Positions 55,201-61,657 of a stretch of 64,000 nt of DNA are shown here, piece by piece (the first letter of the stretch is position 1; each line of letters begins with the position of its first letter). The notes beneath the pieces were generated by a model. The model searched no databases and had not been told where the DNA came from. It saw only the letters and a program-made list of their open reading frames with translations. The stretch is from Arcticimaribacter sp965277835. GTDB taxonomy: Bacteria > Bacteroidota > Bacteroidia > Flavobacteriales > Flavobacteriaceae. The position numbers and the translations under genes are program-made. The DNA is taken from NCBI GenBank assembly GCA_965277835.1, contig OZ255841.1:1488001-1552000 (forward strand), read 5' to 3'.

Positions 55201-56550
55201 TATACCTGTAGCTCCAGTGCTGTCTATAAGTTGTCCTGATAACGTTAATGTTCCTAAGGTCGTTACGTCTGTTACGCCTAAGGTACCTGTGACCAATACG
55301 CCCGTGGGGCTACTCAAAAGACTAGTACTCTCAACCCAAGAACTACCGTCCCATCGCAATAGAGCGTTTGTAGACGTACCTGAGGCTATAGTGCCTGTGG
55401 CGACAGGTGTCCAAACCGTACCACCTGTGCCTATACTACTTAGTACCTGTCCTGTTGTCCCTGTATTGCCTCTAGAGTCTAATAAAGCGCCTGTTACGCC
55501 TAAGGTGCCTGCAACCGATACGCCTGTGGCACTACTCAAAAGACTAGTACTCTCTACCCAAGAACTACCGTCCCATCGCAAAGTTGTGTCCGTGACTGTT
55601 CCATTTGTAATTCCTGCTGTGTTAATCCAACGCGTACCTGTACCAGTACTGCTAAGTATTTGCCCAGCTGTGCCTGCGGCTCTATTACCATCTAAAAGGC
55701 TTTGCGGCAAAGTTAATGTCCCCGATACCGTGGTGTTTCCAGATATTGTAACACCAGCAGGTGCTATAGTAACTTGTCCTGTTTCAACCCAATTGTTGCC
55801 ATTCCAATATAAAATAGTCCCCGTAGTAGTCCCCGAAGCAATTCCCGATCCTGAGCCTGAACCTGCTGGTCCCGCCGGTCCCGCTGGCCCTGCTGGTCCC
55901 GCTGGTCCTGCTGGTCCTGCAATGCTACTTACATAGTCAATAGATACTTTTTGGCCTCTTCCGTTAACAAACTCAAGGGTGGTCGTTCCAACTTTTGTAG
56001 GCAAGCCTATAAGACTCGAAAAATCGACAGTGCTTTTTGATGCACCGTTAGTACTTGTAGGGTCACTATATGTTATAATCGGAGTTGAAAATTGATTATT
56101 ACTTTCTCTACTTGTTATAGTAAGCCATTTTCCTTCCGCCGTGTTCCAAACATAAAGTGTACCATCATCATTATTATAATGTAGGTCTCCGCTTTTTGGG
56201 TCCTGTGGAAAAACACTTCCTAACCCAACCGAATTCCCCGAGAAGCTTTCCCAAATATTATCTACTATTATGCCTCTTGCATTTGCCTGAGGGCGAAGAA
56301 ATTGAACCTCGTTTTTATCTGTGTTATAAATCATCATCCCTGGGGGAGTACCTGCACCAAAGGCTGCGTTGCGCTGAGCCGTAGTCATTCGGGGTAAAAT
56401 AAACCCTTTGTCTGTACTTTCAAGCTCTAGTATTGCAAACTGCGAAACAGTACTTGCGTTATTTCCAATTTTAATTTGACCCCAAACAGATATGCTCCCT
56501 AACAATAGGAAAGCAATCAAAAATAAGTTGATGTGTTTATATCGTTTCAT
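46270..56550 (-). CDS. Giant repetitive surface protein with S74 chaperone domain
   Basis: 3426 residues. Order: signal peptide (1-25, ending SVWGQ); a short region (about 27-210); a collagen-like (Gly-Pro-Ala) stretch near 211-230; about 3000 residues of two alternating modules; and a C-terminal Peptidase_S74 intramolecular chaperone (IPSDRRIKKDINPYTKGLAEI ... VGIIAQDIQKVLPW), ending in a coiled coil (ELNTKNENLEAENKQLRTALNDLLKRVEALEKK). Module A contains NTTLRWDGSAWVESTSLLSS and TAGQVLSSTGTSTRW. Module B contains head-like words such as NNTFVGYAAG and NTAFGS, like YadA/Hia heads. S74 domains help trimeric phage fibres fold and may cut themselves off. I infer a long trimeric adhesin or filament. 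It shares an operon with a PorP/SprF-type protein and a T9SS cargo, but has no obvious T9SS C-terminal signal itself. Higher GC than its surroundings. Confidence 0.9.
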   Translation of the reverse strand: MKRYKHINLFLIAFLLLGSISVWGQIKIGNNASTVSQFAILELESTDKGFILPRMTTAQRNAAFGAGTPPGMMIYNTDKNEVQFLRPQANARGIIVDNIWESFSGNSVGLGSVFPQDPKSGDLHYNNDDGTLYVWNTAEGKWLTITSRESNNQFSTPIITYSDPTSTNGASKSTVDFSSLIGLPTKVGTTTLEFVNGRGQKVSIDYVSSIAGPAGPAGPAGPAGPAGPAGSGSGSGIASGTTTGTILYWNGNNWVETGQVTIAPAGVTISGNTTVSGTLTLPQSLLDGNRAAGTAGQILSSTGTGTRWINTAGITNGTVTDTTLRWDGSSWVESTSLLSSATGVSVAGTLGVTGALLDSRGNTGTTGQVLSSIGTGGTVWTPVATGTIASGTSTNALLRWDGSSWVESTSLLSSPTGVLVTGTLGVTDVTTLGTLTLSGQLIDSTGATGIPGQVLTNTGTSTHWTTLSSNSIRDLDGDTRVEVGLGTDPDIIRFYTPSGAGFEVLRIVGHTLEFINPLRSIYIGETAGRVTTGSDNVFIGHNVGVRNTTGSFNVFLGNEAGTSTNNNVSNTQSFNSIIIGNNSRSAAASTTNEIVIGAGARGLGDNTIVLGNASTTLTALQGNVGIGTTSPTVNLQVSGTARFTTLQDSTGAVGTAGQILSSTGANTRWINNNGGGGGPQIANGAATNTTLRWSGSAWVESISLLSSATGVTVAGALGVTGPTTLSNNATVGGTLGVAGVTTLNNNATVAGTLGVTGATTLATLTLSRGLIDGNASAGTVGQVLSSTGTSTDWITLSSSSIADADSDTRVEVERTADDDMIRFTTNGTDTLLVDTNIATLTSNELNIVARPGVHNTRIIMSNDNEGSVVIGSKATARFLSSGVDNVIIGNQAGSDLNTLGGGTTRSHGGFNVAIGAYAMRRNIDGRNNTYIGYAAGANGTGINNTSVGAFAASGNLAGDDNVFLGRNAGSYFGTGFTPKTNSSNAVFLGALTRSGSSAATTNEIVIGFEATGLGNNTVVLGGGSIVTTSLAGNVGIRNSAPRVDLDVAGTARFIALQDNTGALGTAGQVLSSTGTSTRWINSSGGGGGGSQIANGTATNTTLRWSGSAWVESTSLLSTATSVLVAGALGVTGSATLASVGVTSNATVAGTLGVTGATTLATLTLSRGLIDSTGAAGTVGQVLSSTGTSTDWITLSSSSIADADNDTRIEVERTADDDMIRFTNNGTDTLLVDTNIATLTSNELNIVARPGVRNPRINMVQDVADGSIIIGHQKTGRYLTTSTRLGFGRRSNILIGAEVGTELGGPTYNGSVSDSGNNVAIGAYAMRLNINGRNNTHIGVASGRNGTGINNTTVGALAGSNNTAGDNNIFLGYDAGVFFGTGFGPKTNSSNALFLGANTRSGSSAATTNEIVIGPGAIGLGSNSIVLGGGGIATTALRGNVGIGTTSPRVNLDVAGTARFIALQDNTGALGTAGQVLSSTGTSTRWINSSGGGGGGGSQIANGTATNTTLRWDGSAWVGSTSLLSSATGVSVVGTLDVTGDILDSRGNAGTTGQVLSSTGTGGTVWTPVASGTIASGTSTNALLRWDGSAWVESTSLLSSATGVSVTGATTLATLTLSRGLLDSTGAAGTTGQVLSSTGTSTRWINSGGGGGGSQIANGAATNTTLRWDGSAWVESTSLLSSATGVSVAGTLGVTGETTLATLTLSGGLIDSTGVAGTTGQVLSSTGTSTRWINSSGGGGSSIADADGNTRIQVEQGTTNDDIIRFFTPFSTTTEVLRVVNNRLEFENPRESVFIGQSSGARETGTGMRNTFVGYAAGAANTEGNNNTFVGHNSGNGNLVGHANTAFGSAALRLNTLAYNSTALGAYSGFNATTGAGNTYIGAEAGSNLTTGSNNIFLGFRSGQLISAAAGIANEVPVGSIYIGMNTRSAASQSNNEIVIGTNAIGLGNNSVVIGSGITTTALGGRVGIGTRTPAANLHVVGTARFTGIQDSFGTLGTAGQVLSSTGTSTRWVNSTGGGGTVISASTTPTLIEDADGDTRIEVEQNADEDIIRFRLAGNETVRLVRNRLEFNGITTRESVYIGQSTDDNATGAAHNNTFVGHAAGASNTDGNNNTFLGRASGRANAAASANTGFGSGALTANVSGQNNTAVGSFSALSATTGNWNTYVGTEAGRGNTTGNRNTFIGFRAGWYVGAAGTTANAVPSASLYIGNDTRSGGTATRADNEIVIGTDALGLGDSSMVLGNANINTTVIHGNNVGIGTRTPTEQLSVNGTLGVVGVATLRSNATVAGTLGVTGATTLSALTLSQALTDSVGAVGTAGQVLSSTGTSTRWVDGGGGGPQIANGTATNTTLRWDGSAWVESSSLLSSATGISVVGTLGVTGDILDSRGNAGTTGQVLSSTGTGGTVWTPVASGTIASGTVTDALLRWDGSAWVESTSLLSSATGVSVTGTTTLATLSVSQGLIDSSGVAGAAGQILSSTGTSTRWISSSLSTGTPFRIVQGSNSVEAKSLPDNAIDFGVNGVFTFRMIGNRLEPINDNNSIYIGRNSGSVATTSSGSNTFIGFRAGEATNNASENTFIGTDAGRNNTDGRSNVLIGYNAGLDNTTGGNNSFLGADSGQNNTTGANNTFVGQNAGFFNTTGASNVFLGVGAGLSVNGGSITNRESSSSVFVGANITSHANASTNEILIGNSTAGIGDNSVVLGNTSIATTVLRGSVGIGTTNPAANLQVSGTARFTAIQDSSGAVGTAGQVLSSTGTSTLWVNSTGGGGSSTPTLIEDADGDTRIEVEQSPDEDIIRFRLAGNETVRLVRNRLEFNGTTTRESVYIGQSTDDSVTGAAHNNTFVGHAAGAANTSGNNNTFLGRASGRANAAASANTGFGSGALVANVSGQNNTAVGSFAALSATSGQQNTYVGTEAGRGNTTGSRNTFIGYRAGWYVGAAGTTENAVPSTSVYIGNDTRSGGTATRADNEIVIGTDALGLGNSSMVLGNANINTAVIHGNNVGIGTRIPTEQLSVNGTLGVVGVATLRSNATVAGTLGVTGATTLSALTLSQALTDSFGSAGTAGQVLTSTGTSTRWSSAAGGGGIGAGTILNTMLRWDGSAWAQNDALLSTADGVLHAESIVARGVNNRNISFTRGRSNVATSANNILIGQDIGSADARFPITGSNNVLIGNNVASRIAIAQTAYTGNVIIGLEAGAINIAGNNTYIGRLAGASLYNGTNNVAIGNVSAGQQTTPFAASNQIAIGANVIGAGSNTVEIGDNNITDTLLKGSVGIGYTRALDIPNFNLAVSGTAFKTTGGTAWSIPSDRRIKKDINPYTKGLAEIIKIKPVTYDYNDKSPFKNSTGRPMVGIIAQDIQKVLPWTITEAKFGDFDDFLQYNPSELTYTFINAIKELNTKNENLEAENKQLRTALNDLLKRVEALEKK
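46790..55600 (-). repeat. Long internal repeat region of the giant gene
   Basis: Near-identical blocks recur. For example, 47280-48250 resembles 49550-50500 and the block 52060-53000 resembles 53280-54200 in sequence and module order. About eight head-like blocks are visible, near 46800-47100, 47740-48030, 48590-48860, 49990-50250, 50860-51130, 52430-52700, 53640-53880 and 54880-54960. The minus strand is coding. Such identity favours recombination and module number change. Confidence 0.85.
55861..55920 (-). repeat. Collagen-like Gly-Pro-Ala repeat
   Basis: Nine-base units encoding Gly-Pro-Ala, six copies or more, in the N-terminal part of the giant protein (about residues 211-230). It would form a short collagen-like triple helix and so supports a trimer. 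Confidence 0.85.
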
Positions 56551-56562
56551 TGTCTTATTATT

Positions 56563-57540
56563 TTAATTATTTGTATTATTTTCAGTTCCCTCGGCTTCGG
56601 CTTCGGCTTCAGCTTCGGCTGCTTTCTCTCCCGAAGATTTTCCTATTTTTATTTTAAGGACAAACTCATGTGTCCCTACAGAAAGGCTGTTAGCCCCCCC
56701 ACTTTGTCCAAGATACGCATAGCCAAGATATATTCCTTTGGTGGCTTTAAAAAAAGCAGTTCCCCCAAGGCCTCCTGTTACTGAGTATTGTGCGCCTACA
56801 TCAAAAACGTCATTAAACGAAAACACGCCATCTACCAAAAGTTGTATTGGTGCTGCACTAACATAAGAAAACAACACTGAGGGTGTAAATTTCCATTGAT
56901 CTAAAAATGAAATACTATAGCCCGAGCTAACAAAAATATGTGGATTGTCAGTAGCACGAGTTACTTGCCCATCTTGGTCTCTAAAGCGTTTCGTTTTAAG
57001 TACACGAGGAATAGACGCAGAGAAAAAGAATTCTGGTGTTTTATAGTACACACCTATACCTACATTAGGAACAAAATTAGATGTGTTTACAAGAAAAGGA
57101 TCGGCAACTGTACCTTGATAGGTTACTAAATTGTCTGCATTAACTCGCAAAGAAGTCCCCCCTGCTTTTATCCCTAAGTATAGGGTTTTACTGTCTCCCA
57201 TAGGTAAACGATATGAAAAATCTGCAAAAAACTGAGTTTGAGATTCTACATATAACTTATCGTTTATTATGCTAAACCCTATGCCAAGGCGTTCTTTTCT
57301 GCTTGGTGTGCCAAACGAAATTGCTTGTGTTTCGGGTGCTTCTTGAATTCCTACCCATTGCGCACGTACGCTCAAATTGACAAAAGGAGCTCCTTGAGAC
57401 CCCGTCACCGCAGGGTTAATCAAATTAAAGTGATATCTATAAAGCGCATAATTTACCTCTTGTTGTGACCATAGCGTGGTTGACCAACAAGATAACCCTA
57501 TTAATATAATGGTATATAATTTTATTTTAGTACTACGCAT
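56563..57540 (-). CDS. PorP/SprF-family outer-membrane protein
   Basis: 325 residues. A signal peptide ends at LWSQ (about residue 25), followed by QEVNYALYRYHFNLINPAVTGSQGAPFVNLSVRAQWVGIQEAPETQAISF, the hallmark of the PorP/SprF family. It ends in an acidic Ala-Glu tail from a six-base repeat. SprF is needed to bring the adhesin SprB to the surface by type IX secretion. Here it sits 12 bases upstream of the giant adhesin-like gene, so it probably serves it. Confidence 0.92.
   Translation of the reverse strand: MRSTKIKLYTIILIGLSCWSTTLWSQQEVNYALYRYHFNLINPAVTGSQGAPFVNLSVRAQWVGIQEAPETQAISFGTPSRKERLGIGFSIINDKLYVESQTQFFADFSYRLPMGDSKTLYLGIKAGGTSLRVNADNLVTYQGTVADPFLVNTSNFVPNVGIGVYYKTPEFFFSASIPRVLKTKRFRDQDGQVTRATDNPHIFVSSGYSISFLDQWKFTPSVLFSYVSAAPIQLLVDGVFSFNDVFDVGAQYSVTGGLGGTAFFKATKGIYLGYAYLGQSGGANSLSVGTHEFVLKIKIGKSSGEKAAEAEAEAEAEGTENNTNN
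56593..56622 (-). repeat. Hexanucleotide repeat encoding Ala-Glu
   Basis: Five six-base units (GAAGCC-type on the coding strand) give AAEAEAEAEA near the end of the PorP/SprF protein. In-frame slippage would change tail length without breaking the frame. Confidence 0.7.
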
Positions 57541-57550
57541 TCAAAAAAAA

Positions 57551-58531
57551 TTATTTTGTTAAATATATCCATCCTTGAAGGTCAATTTTACCATCGTTTT
57601 CTATATCAATAATATAATAATAAGAACTGCTTGGTAAATAATCCGTATTATCTTTATATGTACCTCCCCAGTCATTTTTATAATTTAAGACAGAATACAC
57701 TTCTGCTCCCCAACGGTTATATACTCTAATTCTAGCATTTGGGTATAATTCAATGTTTTTGATATACCACACATCATTTATACCATCGCCATTAGGTGTT
57801 AAAGCTTGCGATACAAAAATATCTGTTTTTAGTCTTGTGGTTGCCAAAGTAAAGGCTTCGTATTTGCTAAAATCAATAGCCTCTGTAGTACTAATACTTC
57901 CTTCGGTAAGAGAACTCGGTGTTTGCGAAGACGAATTAAAAGAAAAAGGCGCAAGGACAGAAATAATACGCTCCCATTCTATGCCATTAAACCCAACAAT
58001 CTCTAAACTTTCTACTCTGTCTGTCAAAACGTCAATATCGCTAAACATATTCCAAGATAAAGAAAGCTTTGCTTTTCTAGTACCTTTGGTTTCCCAATAA
58101 AAACGACTACTAATTTTATCAATCCCTGTTGGCAAAGTTTCGTTGCTATGCTTTTTTAACTGAAAATTAACTTTCAATGTGCTTTTGTCGCCTTCTTCAG
58201 TTCTAAGAGGTTGATATACCCCTTCATCTCCCACCGGAAACGTAAAGTTTGGGGTCTCTATGCTCGTTACAAACGCTTCGACGTGAGCGTCTGCGCTAGC
58301 ACCTGTCCCTATGTTATTGGCATTGAATATAATTGACCCTGGGTTATCGTCTCTCGATTTAATTACACCTTTTACAAAAGTAGTACTCGGAGAATAAACC
58401 ACAACATCTACTCCCGAAGCAATATAAACATCGCCATGGATACCTACTTGTGGTGTCGCCTGAGCCTGAGTAGTTATCTGAGCAATAGCTACTAATGGAG
58501 AAAACACTATTAAATAAATTAATTTATACAT
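57551..58531 (-). CDS. T9SS cargo protein with gliding-motility C-terminal domain
   Basis: 326 residues. A signal peptide ends at AIAQ (about residue 18). The middle contains a beta-rich domain. The C-terminus DIFVSQALTPNGDGINDVWYIKNIELYPNARIRVYNRWGAEVYSVLNYKNDWGG is the type-B sorting domain (gliding motility-associated CTD) of type IX secretion. It is the first gene of the operon with the PorP/SprF protein and the giant protein, all within gaps of about ten bases. Confidence 0.9.
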   Translation of the reverse strand: MYKLIYLIVFSPLVAIAQITTQAQATPQVGIHGDVYIASGVDVVVYSPSTTFVKGVIKSRDDNPGSIIFNANNIGTGASADAHVEAFVTSIETPNFTFPVGDEGVYQPLRTEEGDKSTLKVNFQLKKHSNETLPTGIDKISSRFYWETKGTRKAKLSLSWNMFSDIDVLTDRVESLEIVGFNGIEWERIISVLAPFSFNSSSQTPSSLTEGSISTTEAIDFSKYEAFTLATTRLKTDIFVSQALTPNGDGINDVWYIKNIELYPNARIRVYNRWGAEVYSVLNYKNDWGGTYKDNTDYLPSSSYYYIIDIENDGKIDLQGWIYLTK

Positions 58532-58608
58532 ATAAAAATAATTTTGTTGTCATAAAAAATTATCTAAGCTTTTATGCATTAAGTCCTTAGTTTCCACAAC
58601 ATACAGAG

Positions 58609-58616
58609 CAAATATA
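58609..58616 (-). promoter_or_regulatory. -7 box for the surface-protein operon
   Basis: The minus strand reads TATATTTG, 77 bases upstream of the start codon at 58531. The rest of the 283-base gap to polA is AT-rich with no other clear signal. Confidence 0.6.
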
Positions 58617-58814
58617 CAAAAAAAAGTTAAATCATAATAACAAAAATTTTTTTCAAAAATGTTAATAAAAACTGAAGTCATCTCGTGTTTGTATATTTTA
58701 TTTTTTATAACGTTAAATTTTATTTATTCTTATTATATATATCGAATTTTAATTTTACGAAAAGATAATTTTATCTAAAATTCGATTTACTTTTATACAA
58801 TAAACGCTTTTTTT

Positions 58815-61646
58815 ATGTCTGCTACCAAACGCTTATTCTTGCTCGATGCTTTTGCCTTAATTTTTAGAGGGTACTATGCTTTTATTAAAAATCCGCGTAT
58901 CAATTCAAAAGGGATGGATACTTCTGCTGTTTTTGGTTTTATGAATTCTTTGTTAGATGTAATTAAGCGTGAGCGTCCAAATTATCTTGCCGTATGTTTC
59001 GACAAAGGGGGCTCTGTTTCGAGAACAGCCCTTTTCGAGGATTATAAAGCCAATAGAGATGAAACCCCTGAAGCCATAAAAATTGCAGTGCCTTACATTC
59101 AACAAATCCTCGAGGCAATGCAAATTCCAGTAATAGAAAAAGAAGGATATGAAGCCGATGATATTATTGGAACCCTAGCCAAACAAGCCGAAAAAAAAGG
59201 CTTTGATACGTTTATGGTTACACCCGATAAAGATTTTGCGCAACTGGTGTCCGAACATATTTTTATGTATCGCCCAGCACGTCTAGGAAACGGTATTGAG
59301 ATTTGGGGAGTTCCCGAAGTTCAAAATAAATTTGAAATTGAACACCCCGAACAAGTTATTGACTACTTAGGTATGATGGGAGATGCTGTTGATAATATTC
59401 CTGGGCTTCCAGGAGTAGGAGATAAAACCGCAAAAAAGTTTTTGAAAGAATATGGGAGCATGGAAAATTTATTAAATAACACCCATGAACTTAAAGGCAA
59501 AATGCGCGAAAAAGTTGAGGCGAACAAAGAACTAGGAATGCTCTCAAAAGAATTAGCTAAAATATTATTAGACGTCCCCGTAACGCTTGAAGCCGAAGCC
59601 TATAAACTCACTCAACCCAATTTTAGTGCAGTACAACCTATTTTTGAAGAGCTCGAATTTAGGCGAATGCAAGAAAATGTTCAACAAATATTTAACCCAT
59701 CCGAGGCAACGCCCTCAACAGAGAACAAAAACATATCACCTAAAAAAGAAACGCCTGCTCAAAGCAATCAAATGGATTTGTTTTCTACTGCTGGGGCAGG
59801 AACAGTACCTACAAACGACATTGTCAGTAGTAGAAAAACGCTAAGCAATACCCCACATGCGTATCAGTGCATAGATAGTACTATTGCTTTAGAAATTTTT
59901 ATCGAAAAACTCGAAAAACAAACAAGCGTATGTTTCGATACCGAAACAACAAGCCTCAACGCCCTTAAAGCAGAGCTCGTAGGTATTGCTTTTAGCTGGG
60001 AAGACCATAAAGGGTATTATATTCCTTTTCCTAAAGACACCACAGAAGCTCATAAAATAATTGAGCAGCTACGCCCCTTTTTCGAAAATGAGTCTATCGA
60101 AAAAATAGCGCATAACCTTAAGTACGACTTAAAAGTTTTGTCGAACTACAACCTCCGTGTAAAAGGGCCTCTATATGACACTATGATTGCACATTATTTG
60201 ATTAACCCCGACCGCAGGCATAACATGGATATTCTATCGGCGAGCTACCTCAACTATGAACCGCAACCCATTAGCGATCTTATCGGCAAAAAAGGAAAAA
60301 ATCAAAAGTCTATGCGCGATGTTCCATTAAAAGAACAAACCCAATATGCCGTAGAAGATGCCGATATAACATGGCAACTAAAACAATATTTCGAAAAAGA
60401 ATTAACCGCAGCAGAAAACCAAGACCTCTTTAAGTCGGTCGAAATACCCCTTGTTTCTGTGTTGTCTGCAATGGAGCAAGAAGGTATAAATATTGATGTC
60501 CCTTTTTTGAAAAAATTAGAAGTAGAACTAGAGCAAGATATTACACAACTTCAAAAGCAAATTTTTGAGATTGCAGAAGAAGAATTTAACCTCGCTTCTC
60601 CAAAACAGCTCGGTCATATTTTATATGACAAATTAAAATTAGTTGACAAACCAAAAAAAACCAAAACAGGGCAATACTCTACCGCCGAAGACGTGTTGTC
60701 TTATTTGGCAAAAGACCATAAAATTGTTGCAGACATATTGTCCTGGCGATCGCTACAAAAATTGCTTAGTACTTATGTTACCGTTTTACCCAAAGAAATT
60801 AACCCTAAAACAAAGCGGATACATACCGTCTATAGCCAAGCAGTTGCAGCAACAGGGCGGTTGAGTAGCAACGCCCCTAATCTTCAAAATATTCCTATTA
60901 GAACAGAGCGGGGTCAGCAAATTAGAAAAGCATTTATCCCTAAAAATGAGCAGCATGTACTACTCGCCGCAGACTACTCTCAAATAGAACTACGCATTAT
61001 TGCCGCACTAAGCAAAGACCCTTTGATGATGGCTGCTTTTCAAAAAAACGAGGATATTCATAGTGCTACCGCAGCAAAAATTTTTAATGTCCCCTTAGAA
61101 GAGGTTACACGAACGCAACGAAGTAATGCCAAAACCGTAAACTTTGGAATTATTTATGGCGTGTCGGCATTTGGTTTAAGTCAGCAAACAGATTTAACGC
61201 GCTCGGAGTCTAAAGAACTCATTGATACTTACTATGCTAGTTATCCTCAATTAAAATCTTATATGAGTTCGCAAATAGAGTTTGCTCGTGACAACGGTTA
61301 TGTAGCCACAGTACTCGGAAGAAGAAGATATCTAAAGGATATTCTTTCGCAGAATGCCATAGTCCGCGGAGCTGCCGAACGCAATGCAATAAATGCTCCT
61401 ATCCAAGGAAGTGCCGCCGATATCATTAAAATTGCAATGATTAATATTCATAAACGTATGCAAGAAGGAGATTGGCAAGCCAAAATGCTGTTACAAGTGC
61501 ATGATGAATTAGTGTTTGACGTGCCTCGAACAGAAGTAGATCTATTTAGTGCTTTTATAAAAAAAGAAATGGAACACGCTTTTACCCTTGACGTGCCTTT
61601 GGTTGTTGATATTGGTGTTGGCAATAATTGGTTAGAAGCACATTAA
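58815..61646 (+). CDS. polA: DNA polymerase I
   Basis: 943 residues. The 5' nuclease domain (about 1-290) has LFLLDAFALIFRGYYAF, EGYEADDIIGTLA and PGLPGVGDKTAKKFL. The proofreading domain (about 350-540) keeps CFDTETTSLNALKAELVGI and HNLKYDLKVL plus YAVEDADITW, so its exonuclease site is complete. The polymerase domain has AADYSQIELRIIA, RSNAKTVNFGIIYG and LLQVHDELVFDV. It fills gaps and removes RNA primers. The stop lies 11 bases from the convergent receptor gene. Confidence 0.98.
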   Translation: MSATKRLFLLDAFALIFRGYYAFIKNPRINSKGMDTSAVFGFMNSLLDVIKRERPNYLAVCFDKGGSVSRTALFEDYKANRDETPEAIKIAVPYIQQILEAMQIPVIEKEGYEADDIIGTLAKQAEKKGFDTFMVTPDKDFAQLVSEHIFMYRPARLGNGIEIWGVPEVQNKFEIEHPEQVIDYLGMMGDAVDNIPGLPGVGDKTAKKFLKEYGSMENLLNNTHELKGKMREKVEANKELGMLSKELAKILLDVPVTLEAEAYKLTQPNFSAVQPIFEELEFRRMQENVQQIFNPSEATPSTENKNISPKKETPAQSNQMDLFSTAGAGTVPTNDIVSSRKTLSNTPHAYQCIDSTIALEIFIEKLEKQTSVCFDTETTSLNALKAELVGIAFSWEDHKGYYIPFPKDTTEAHKIIEQLRPFFENESIEKIAHNLKYDLKVLSNYNLRVKGPLYDTMIAHYLINPDRRHNMDILSASYLNYEPQPISDLIGKKGKNQKSMRDVPLKEQTQYAVEDADITWQLKQYFEKELTAAENQDLFKSVEIPLVSVLSAMEQEGINIDVPFLKKLEVELEQDITQLQKQIFEIAEEEFNLASPKQLGHILYDKLKLVDKPKKTKTGQYSTAEDVLSYLAKDHKIVADILSWRSLQKLLSTYVTVLPKEINPKTKRIHTVYSQAVAATGRLSSNAPNLQNIPIRTERGQQIRKAFIPKNEQHVLLAADYSQIELRIIAALSKDPLMMAAFQKNEDIHSATAAKIFNVPLEEVTRTQRSNAKTVNFGIIYGVSAFGLSQQTDLTRSESKELIDTYYASYPQLKSYMSSQIEFARDNGYVATVLGRRRYLKDILSQNAIVRGAAERNAINAPIQGSAADIIKIAMINIHKRMQEGDWQAKMLLQVHDELVFDVPRTEVDLFSAFIKKEMEHAFTLDVPLVVDIGVGNNWLEAH

Positions 61647-61657
61647 AAAATTACCCT

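Noticed and set aside
47090..55936. Several long plus-strand frames opposite the giant gene.
   Set aside because: They are antisense shadows created by the repetitive Thr/Ser/Gly codons; no promoter or known domain supports them.
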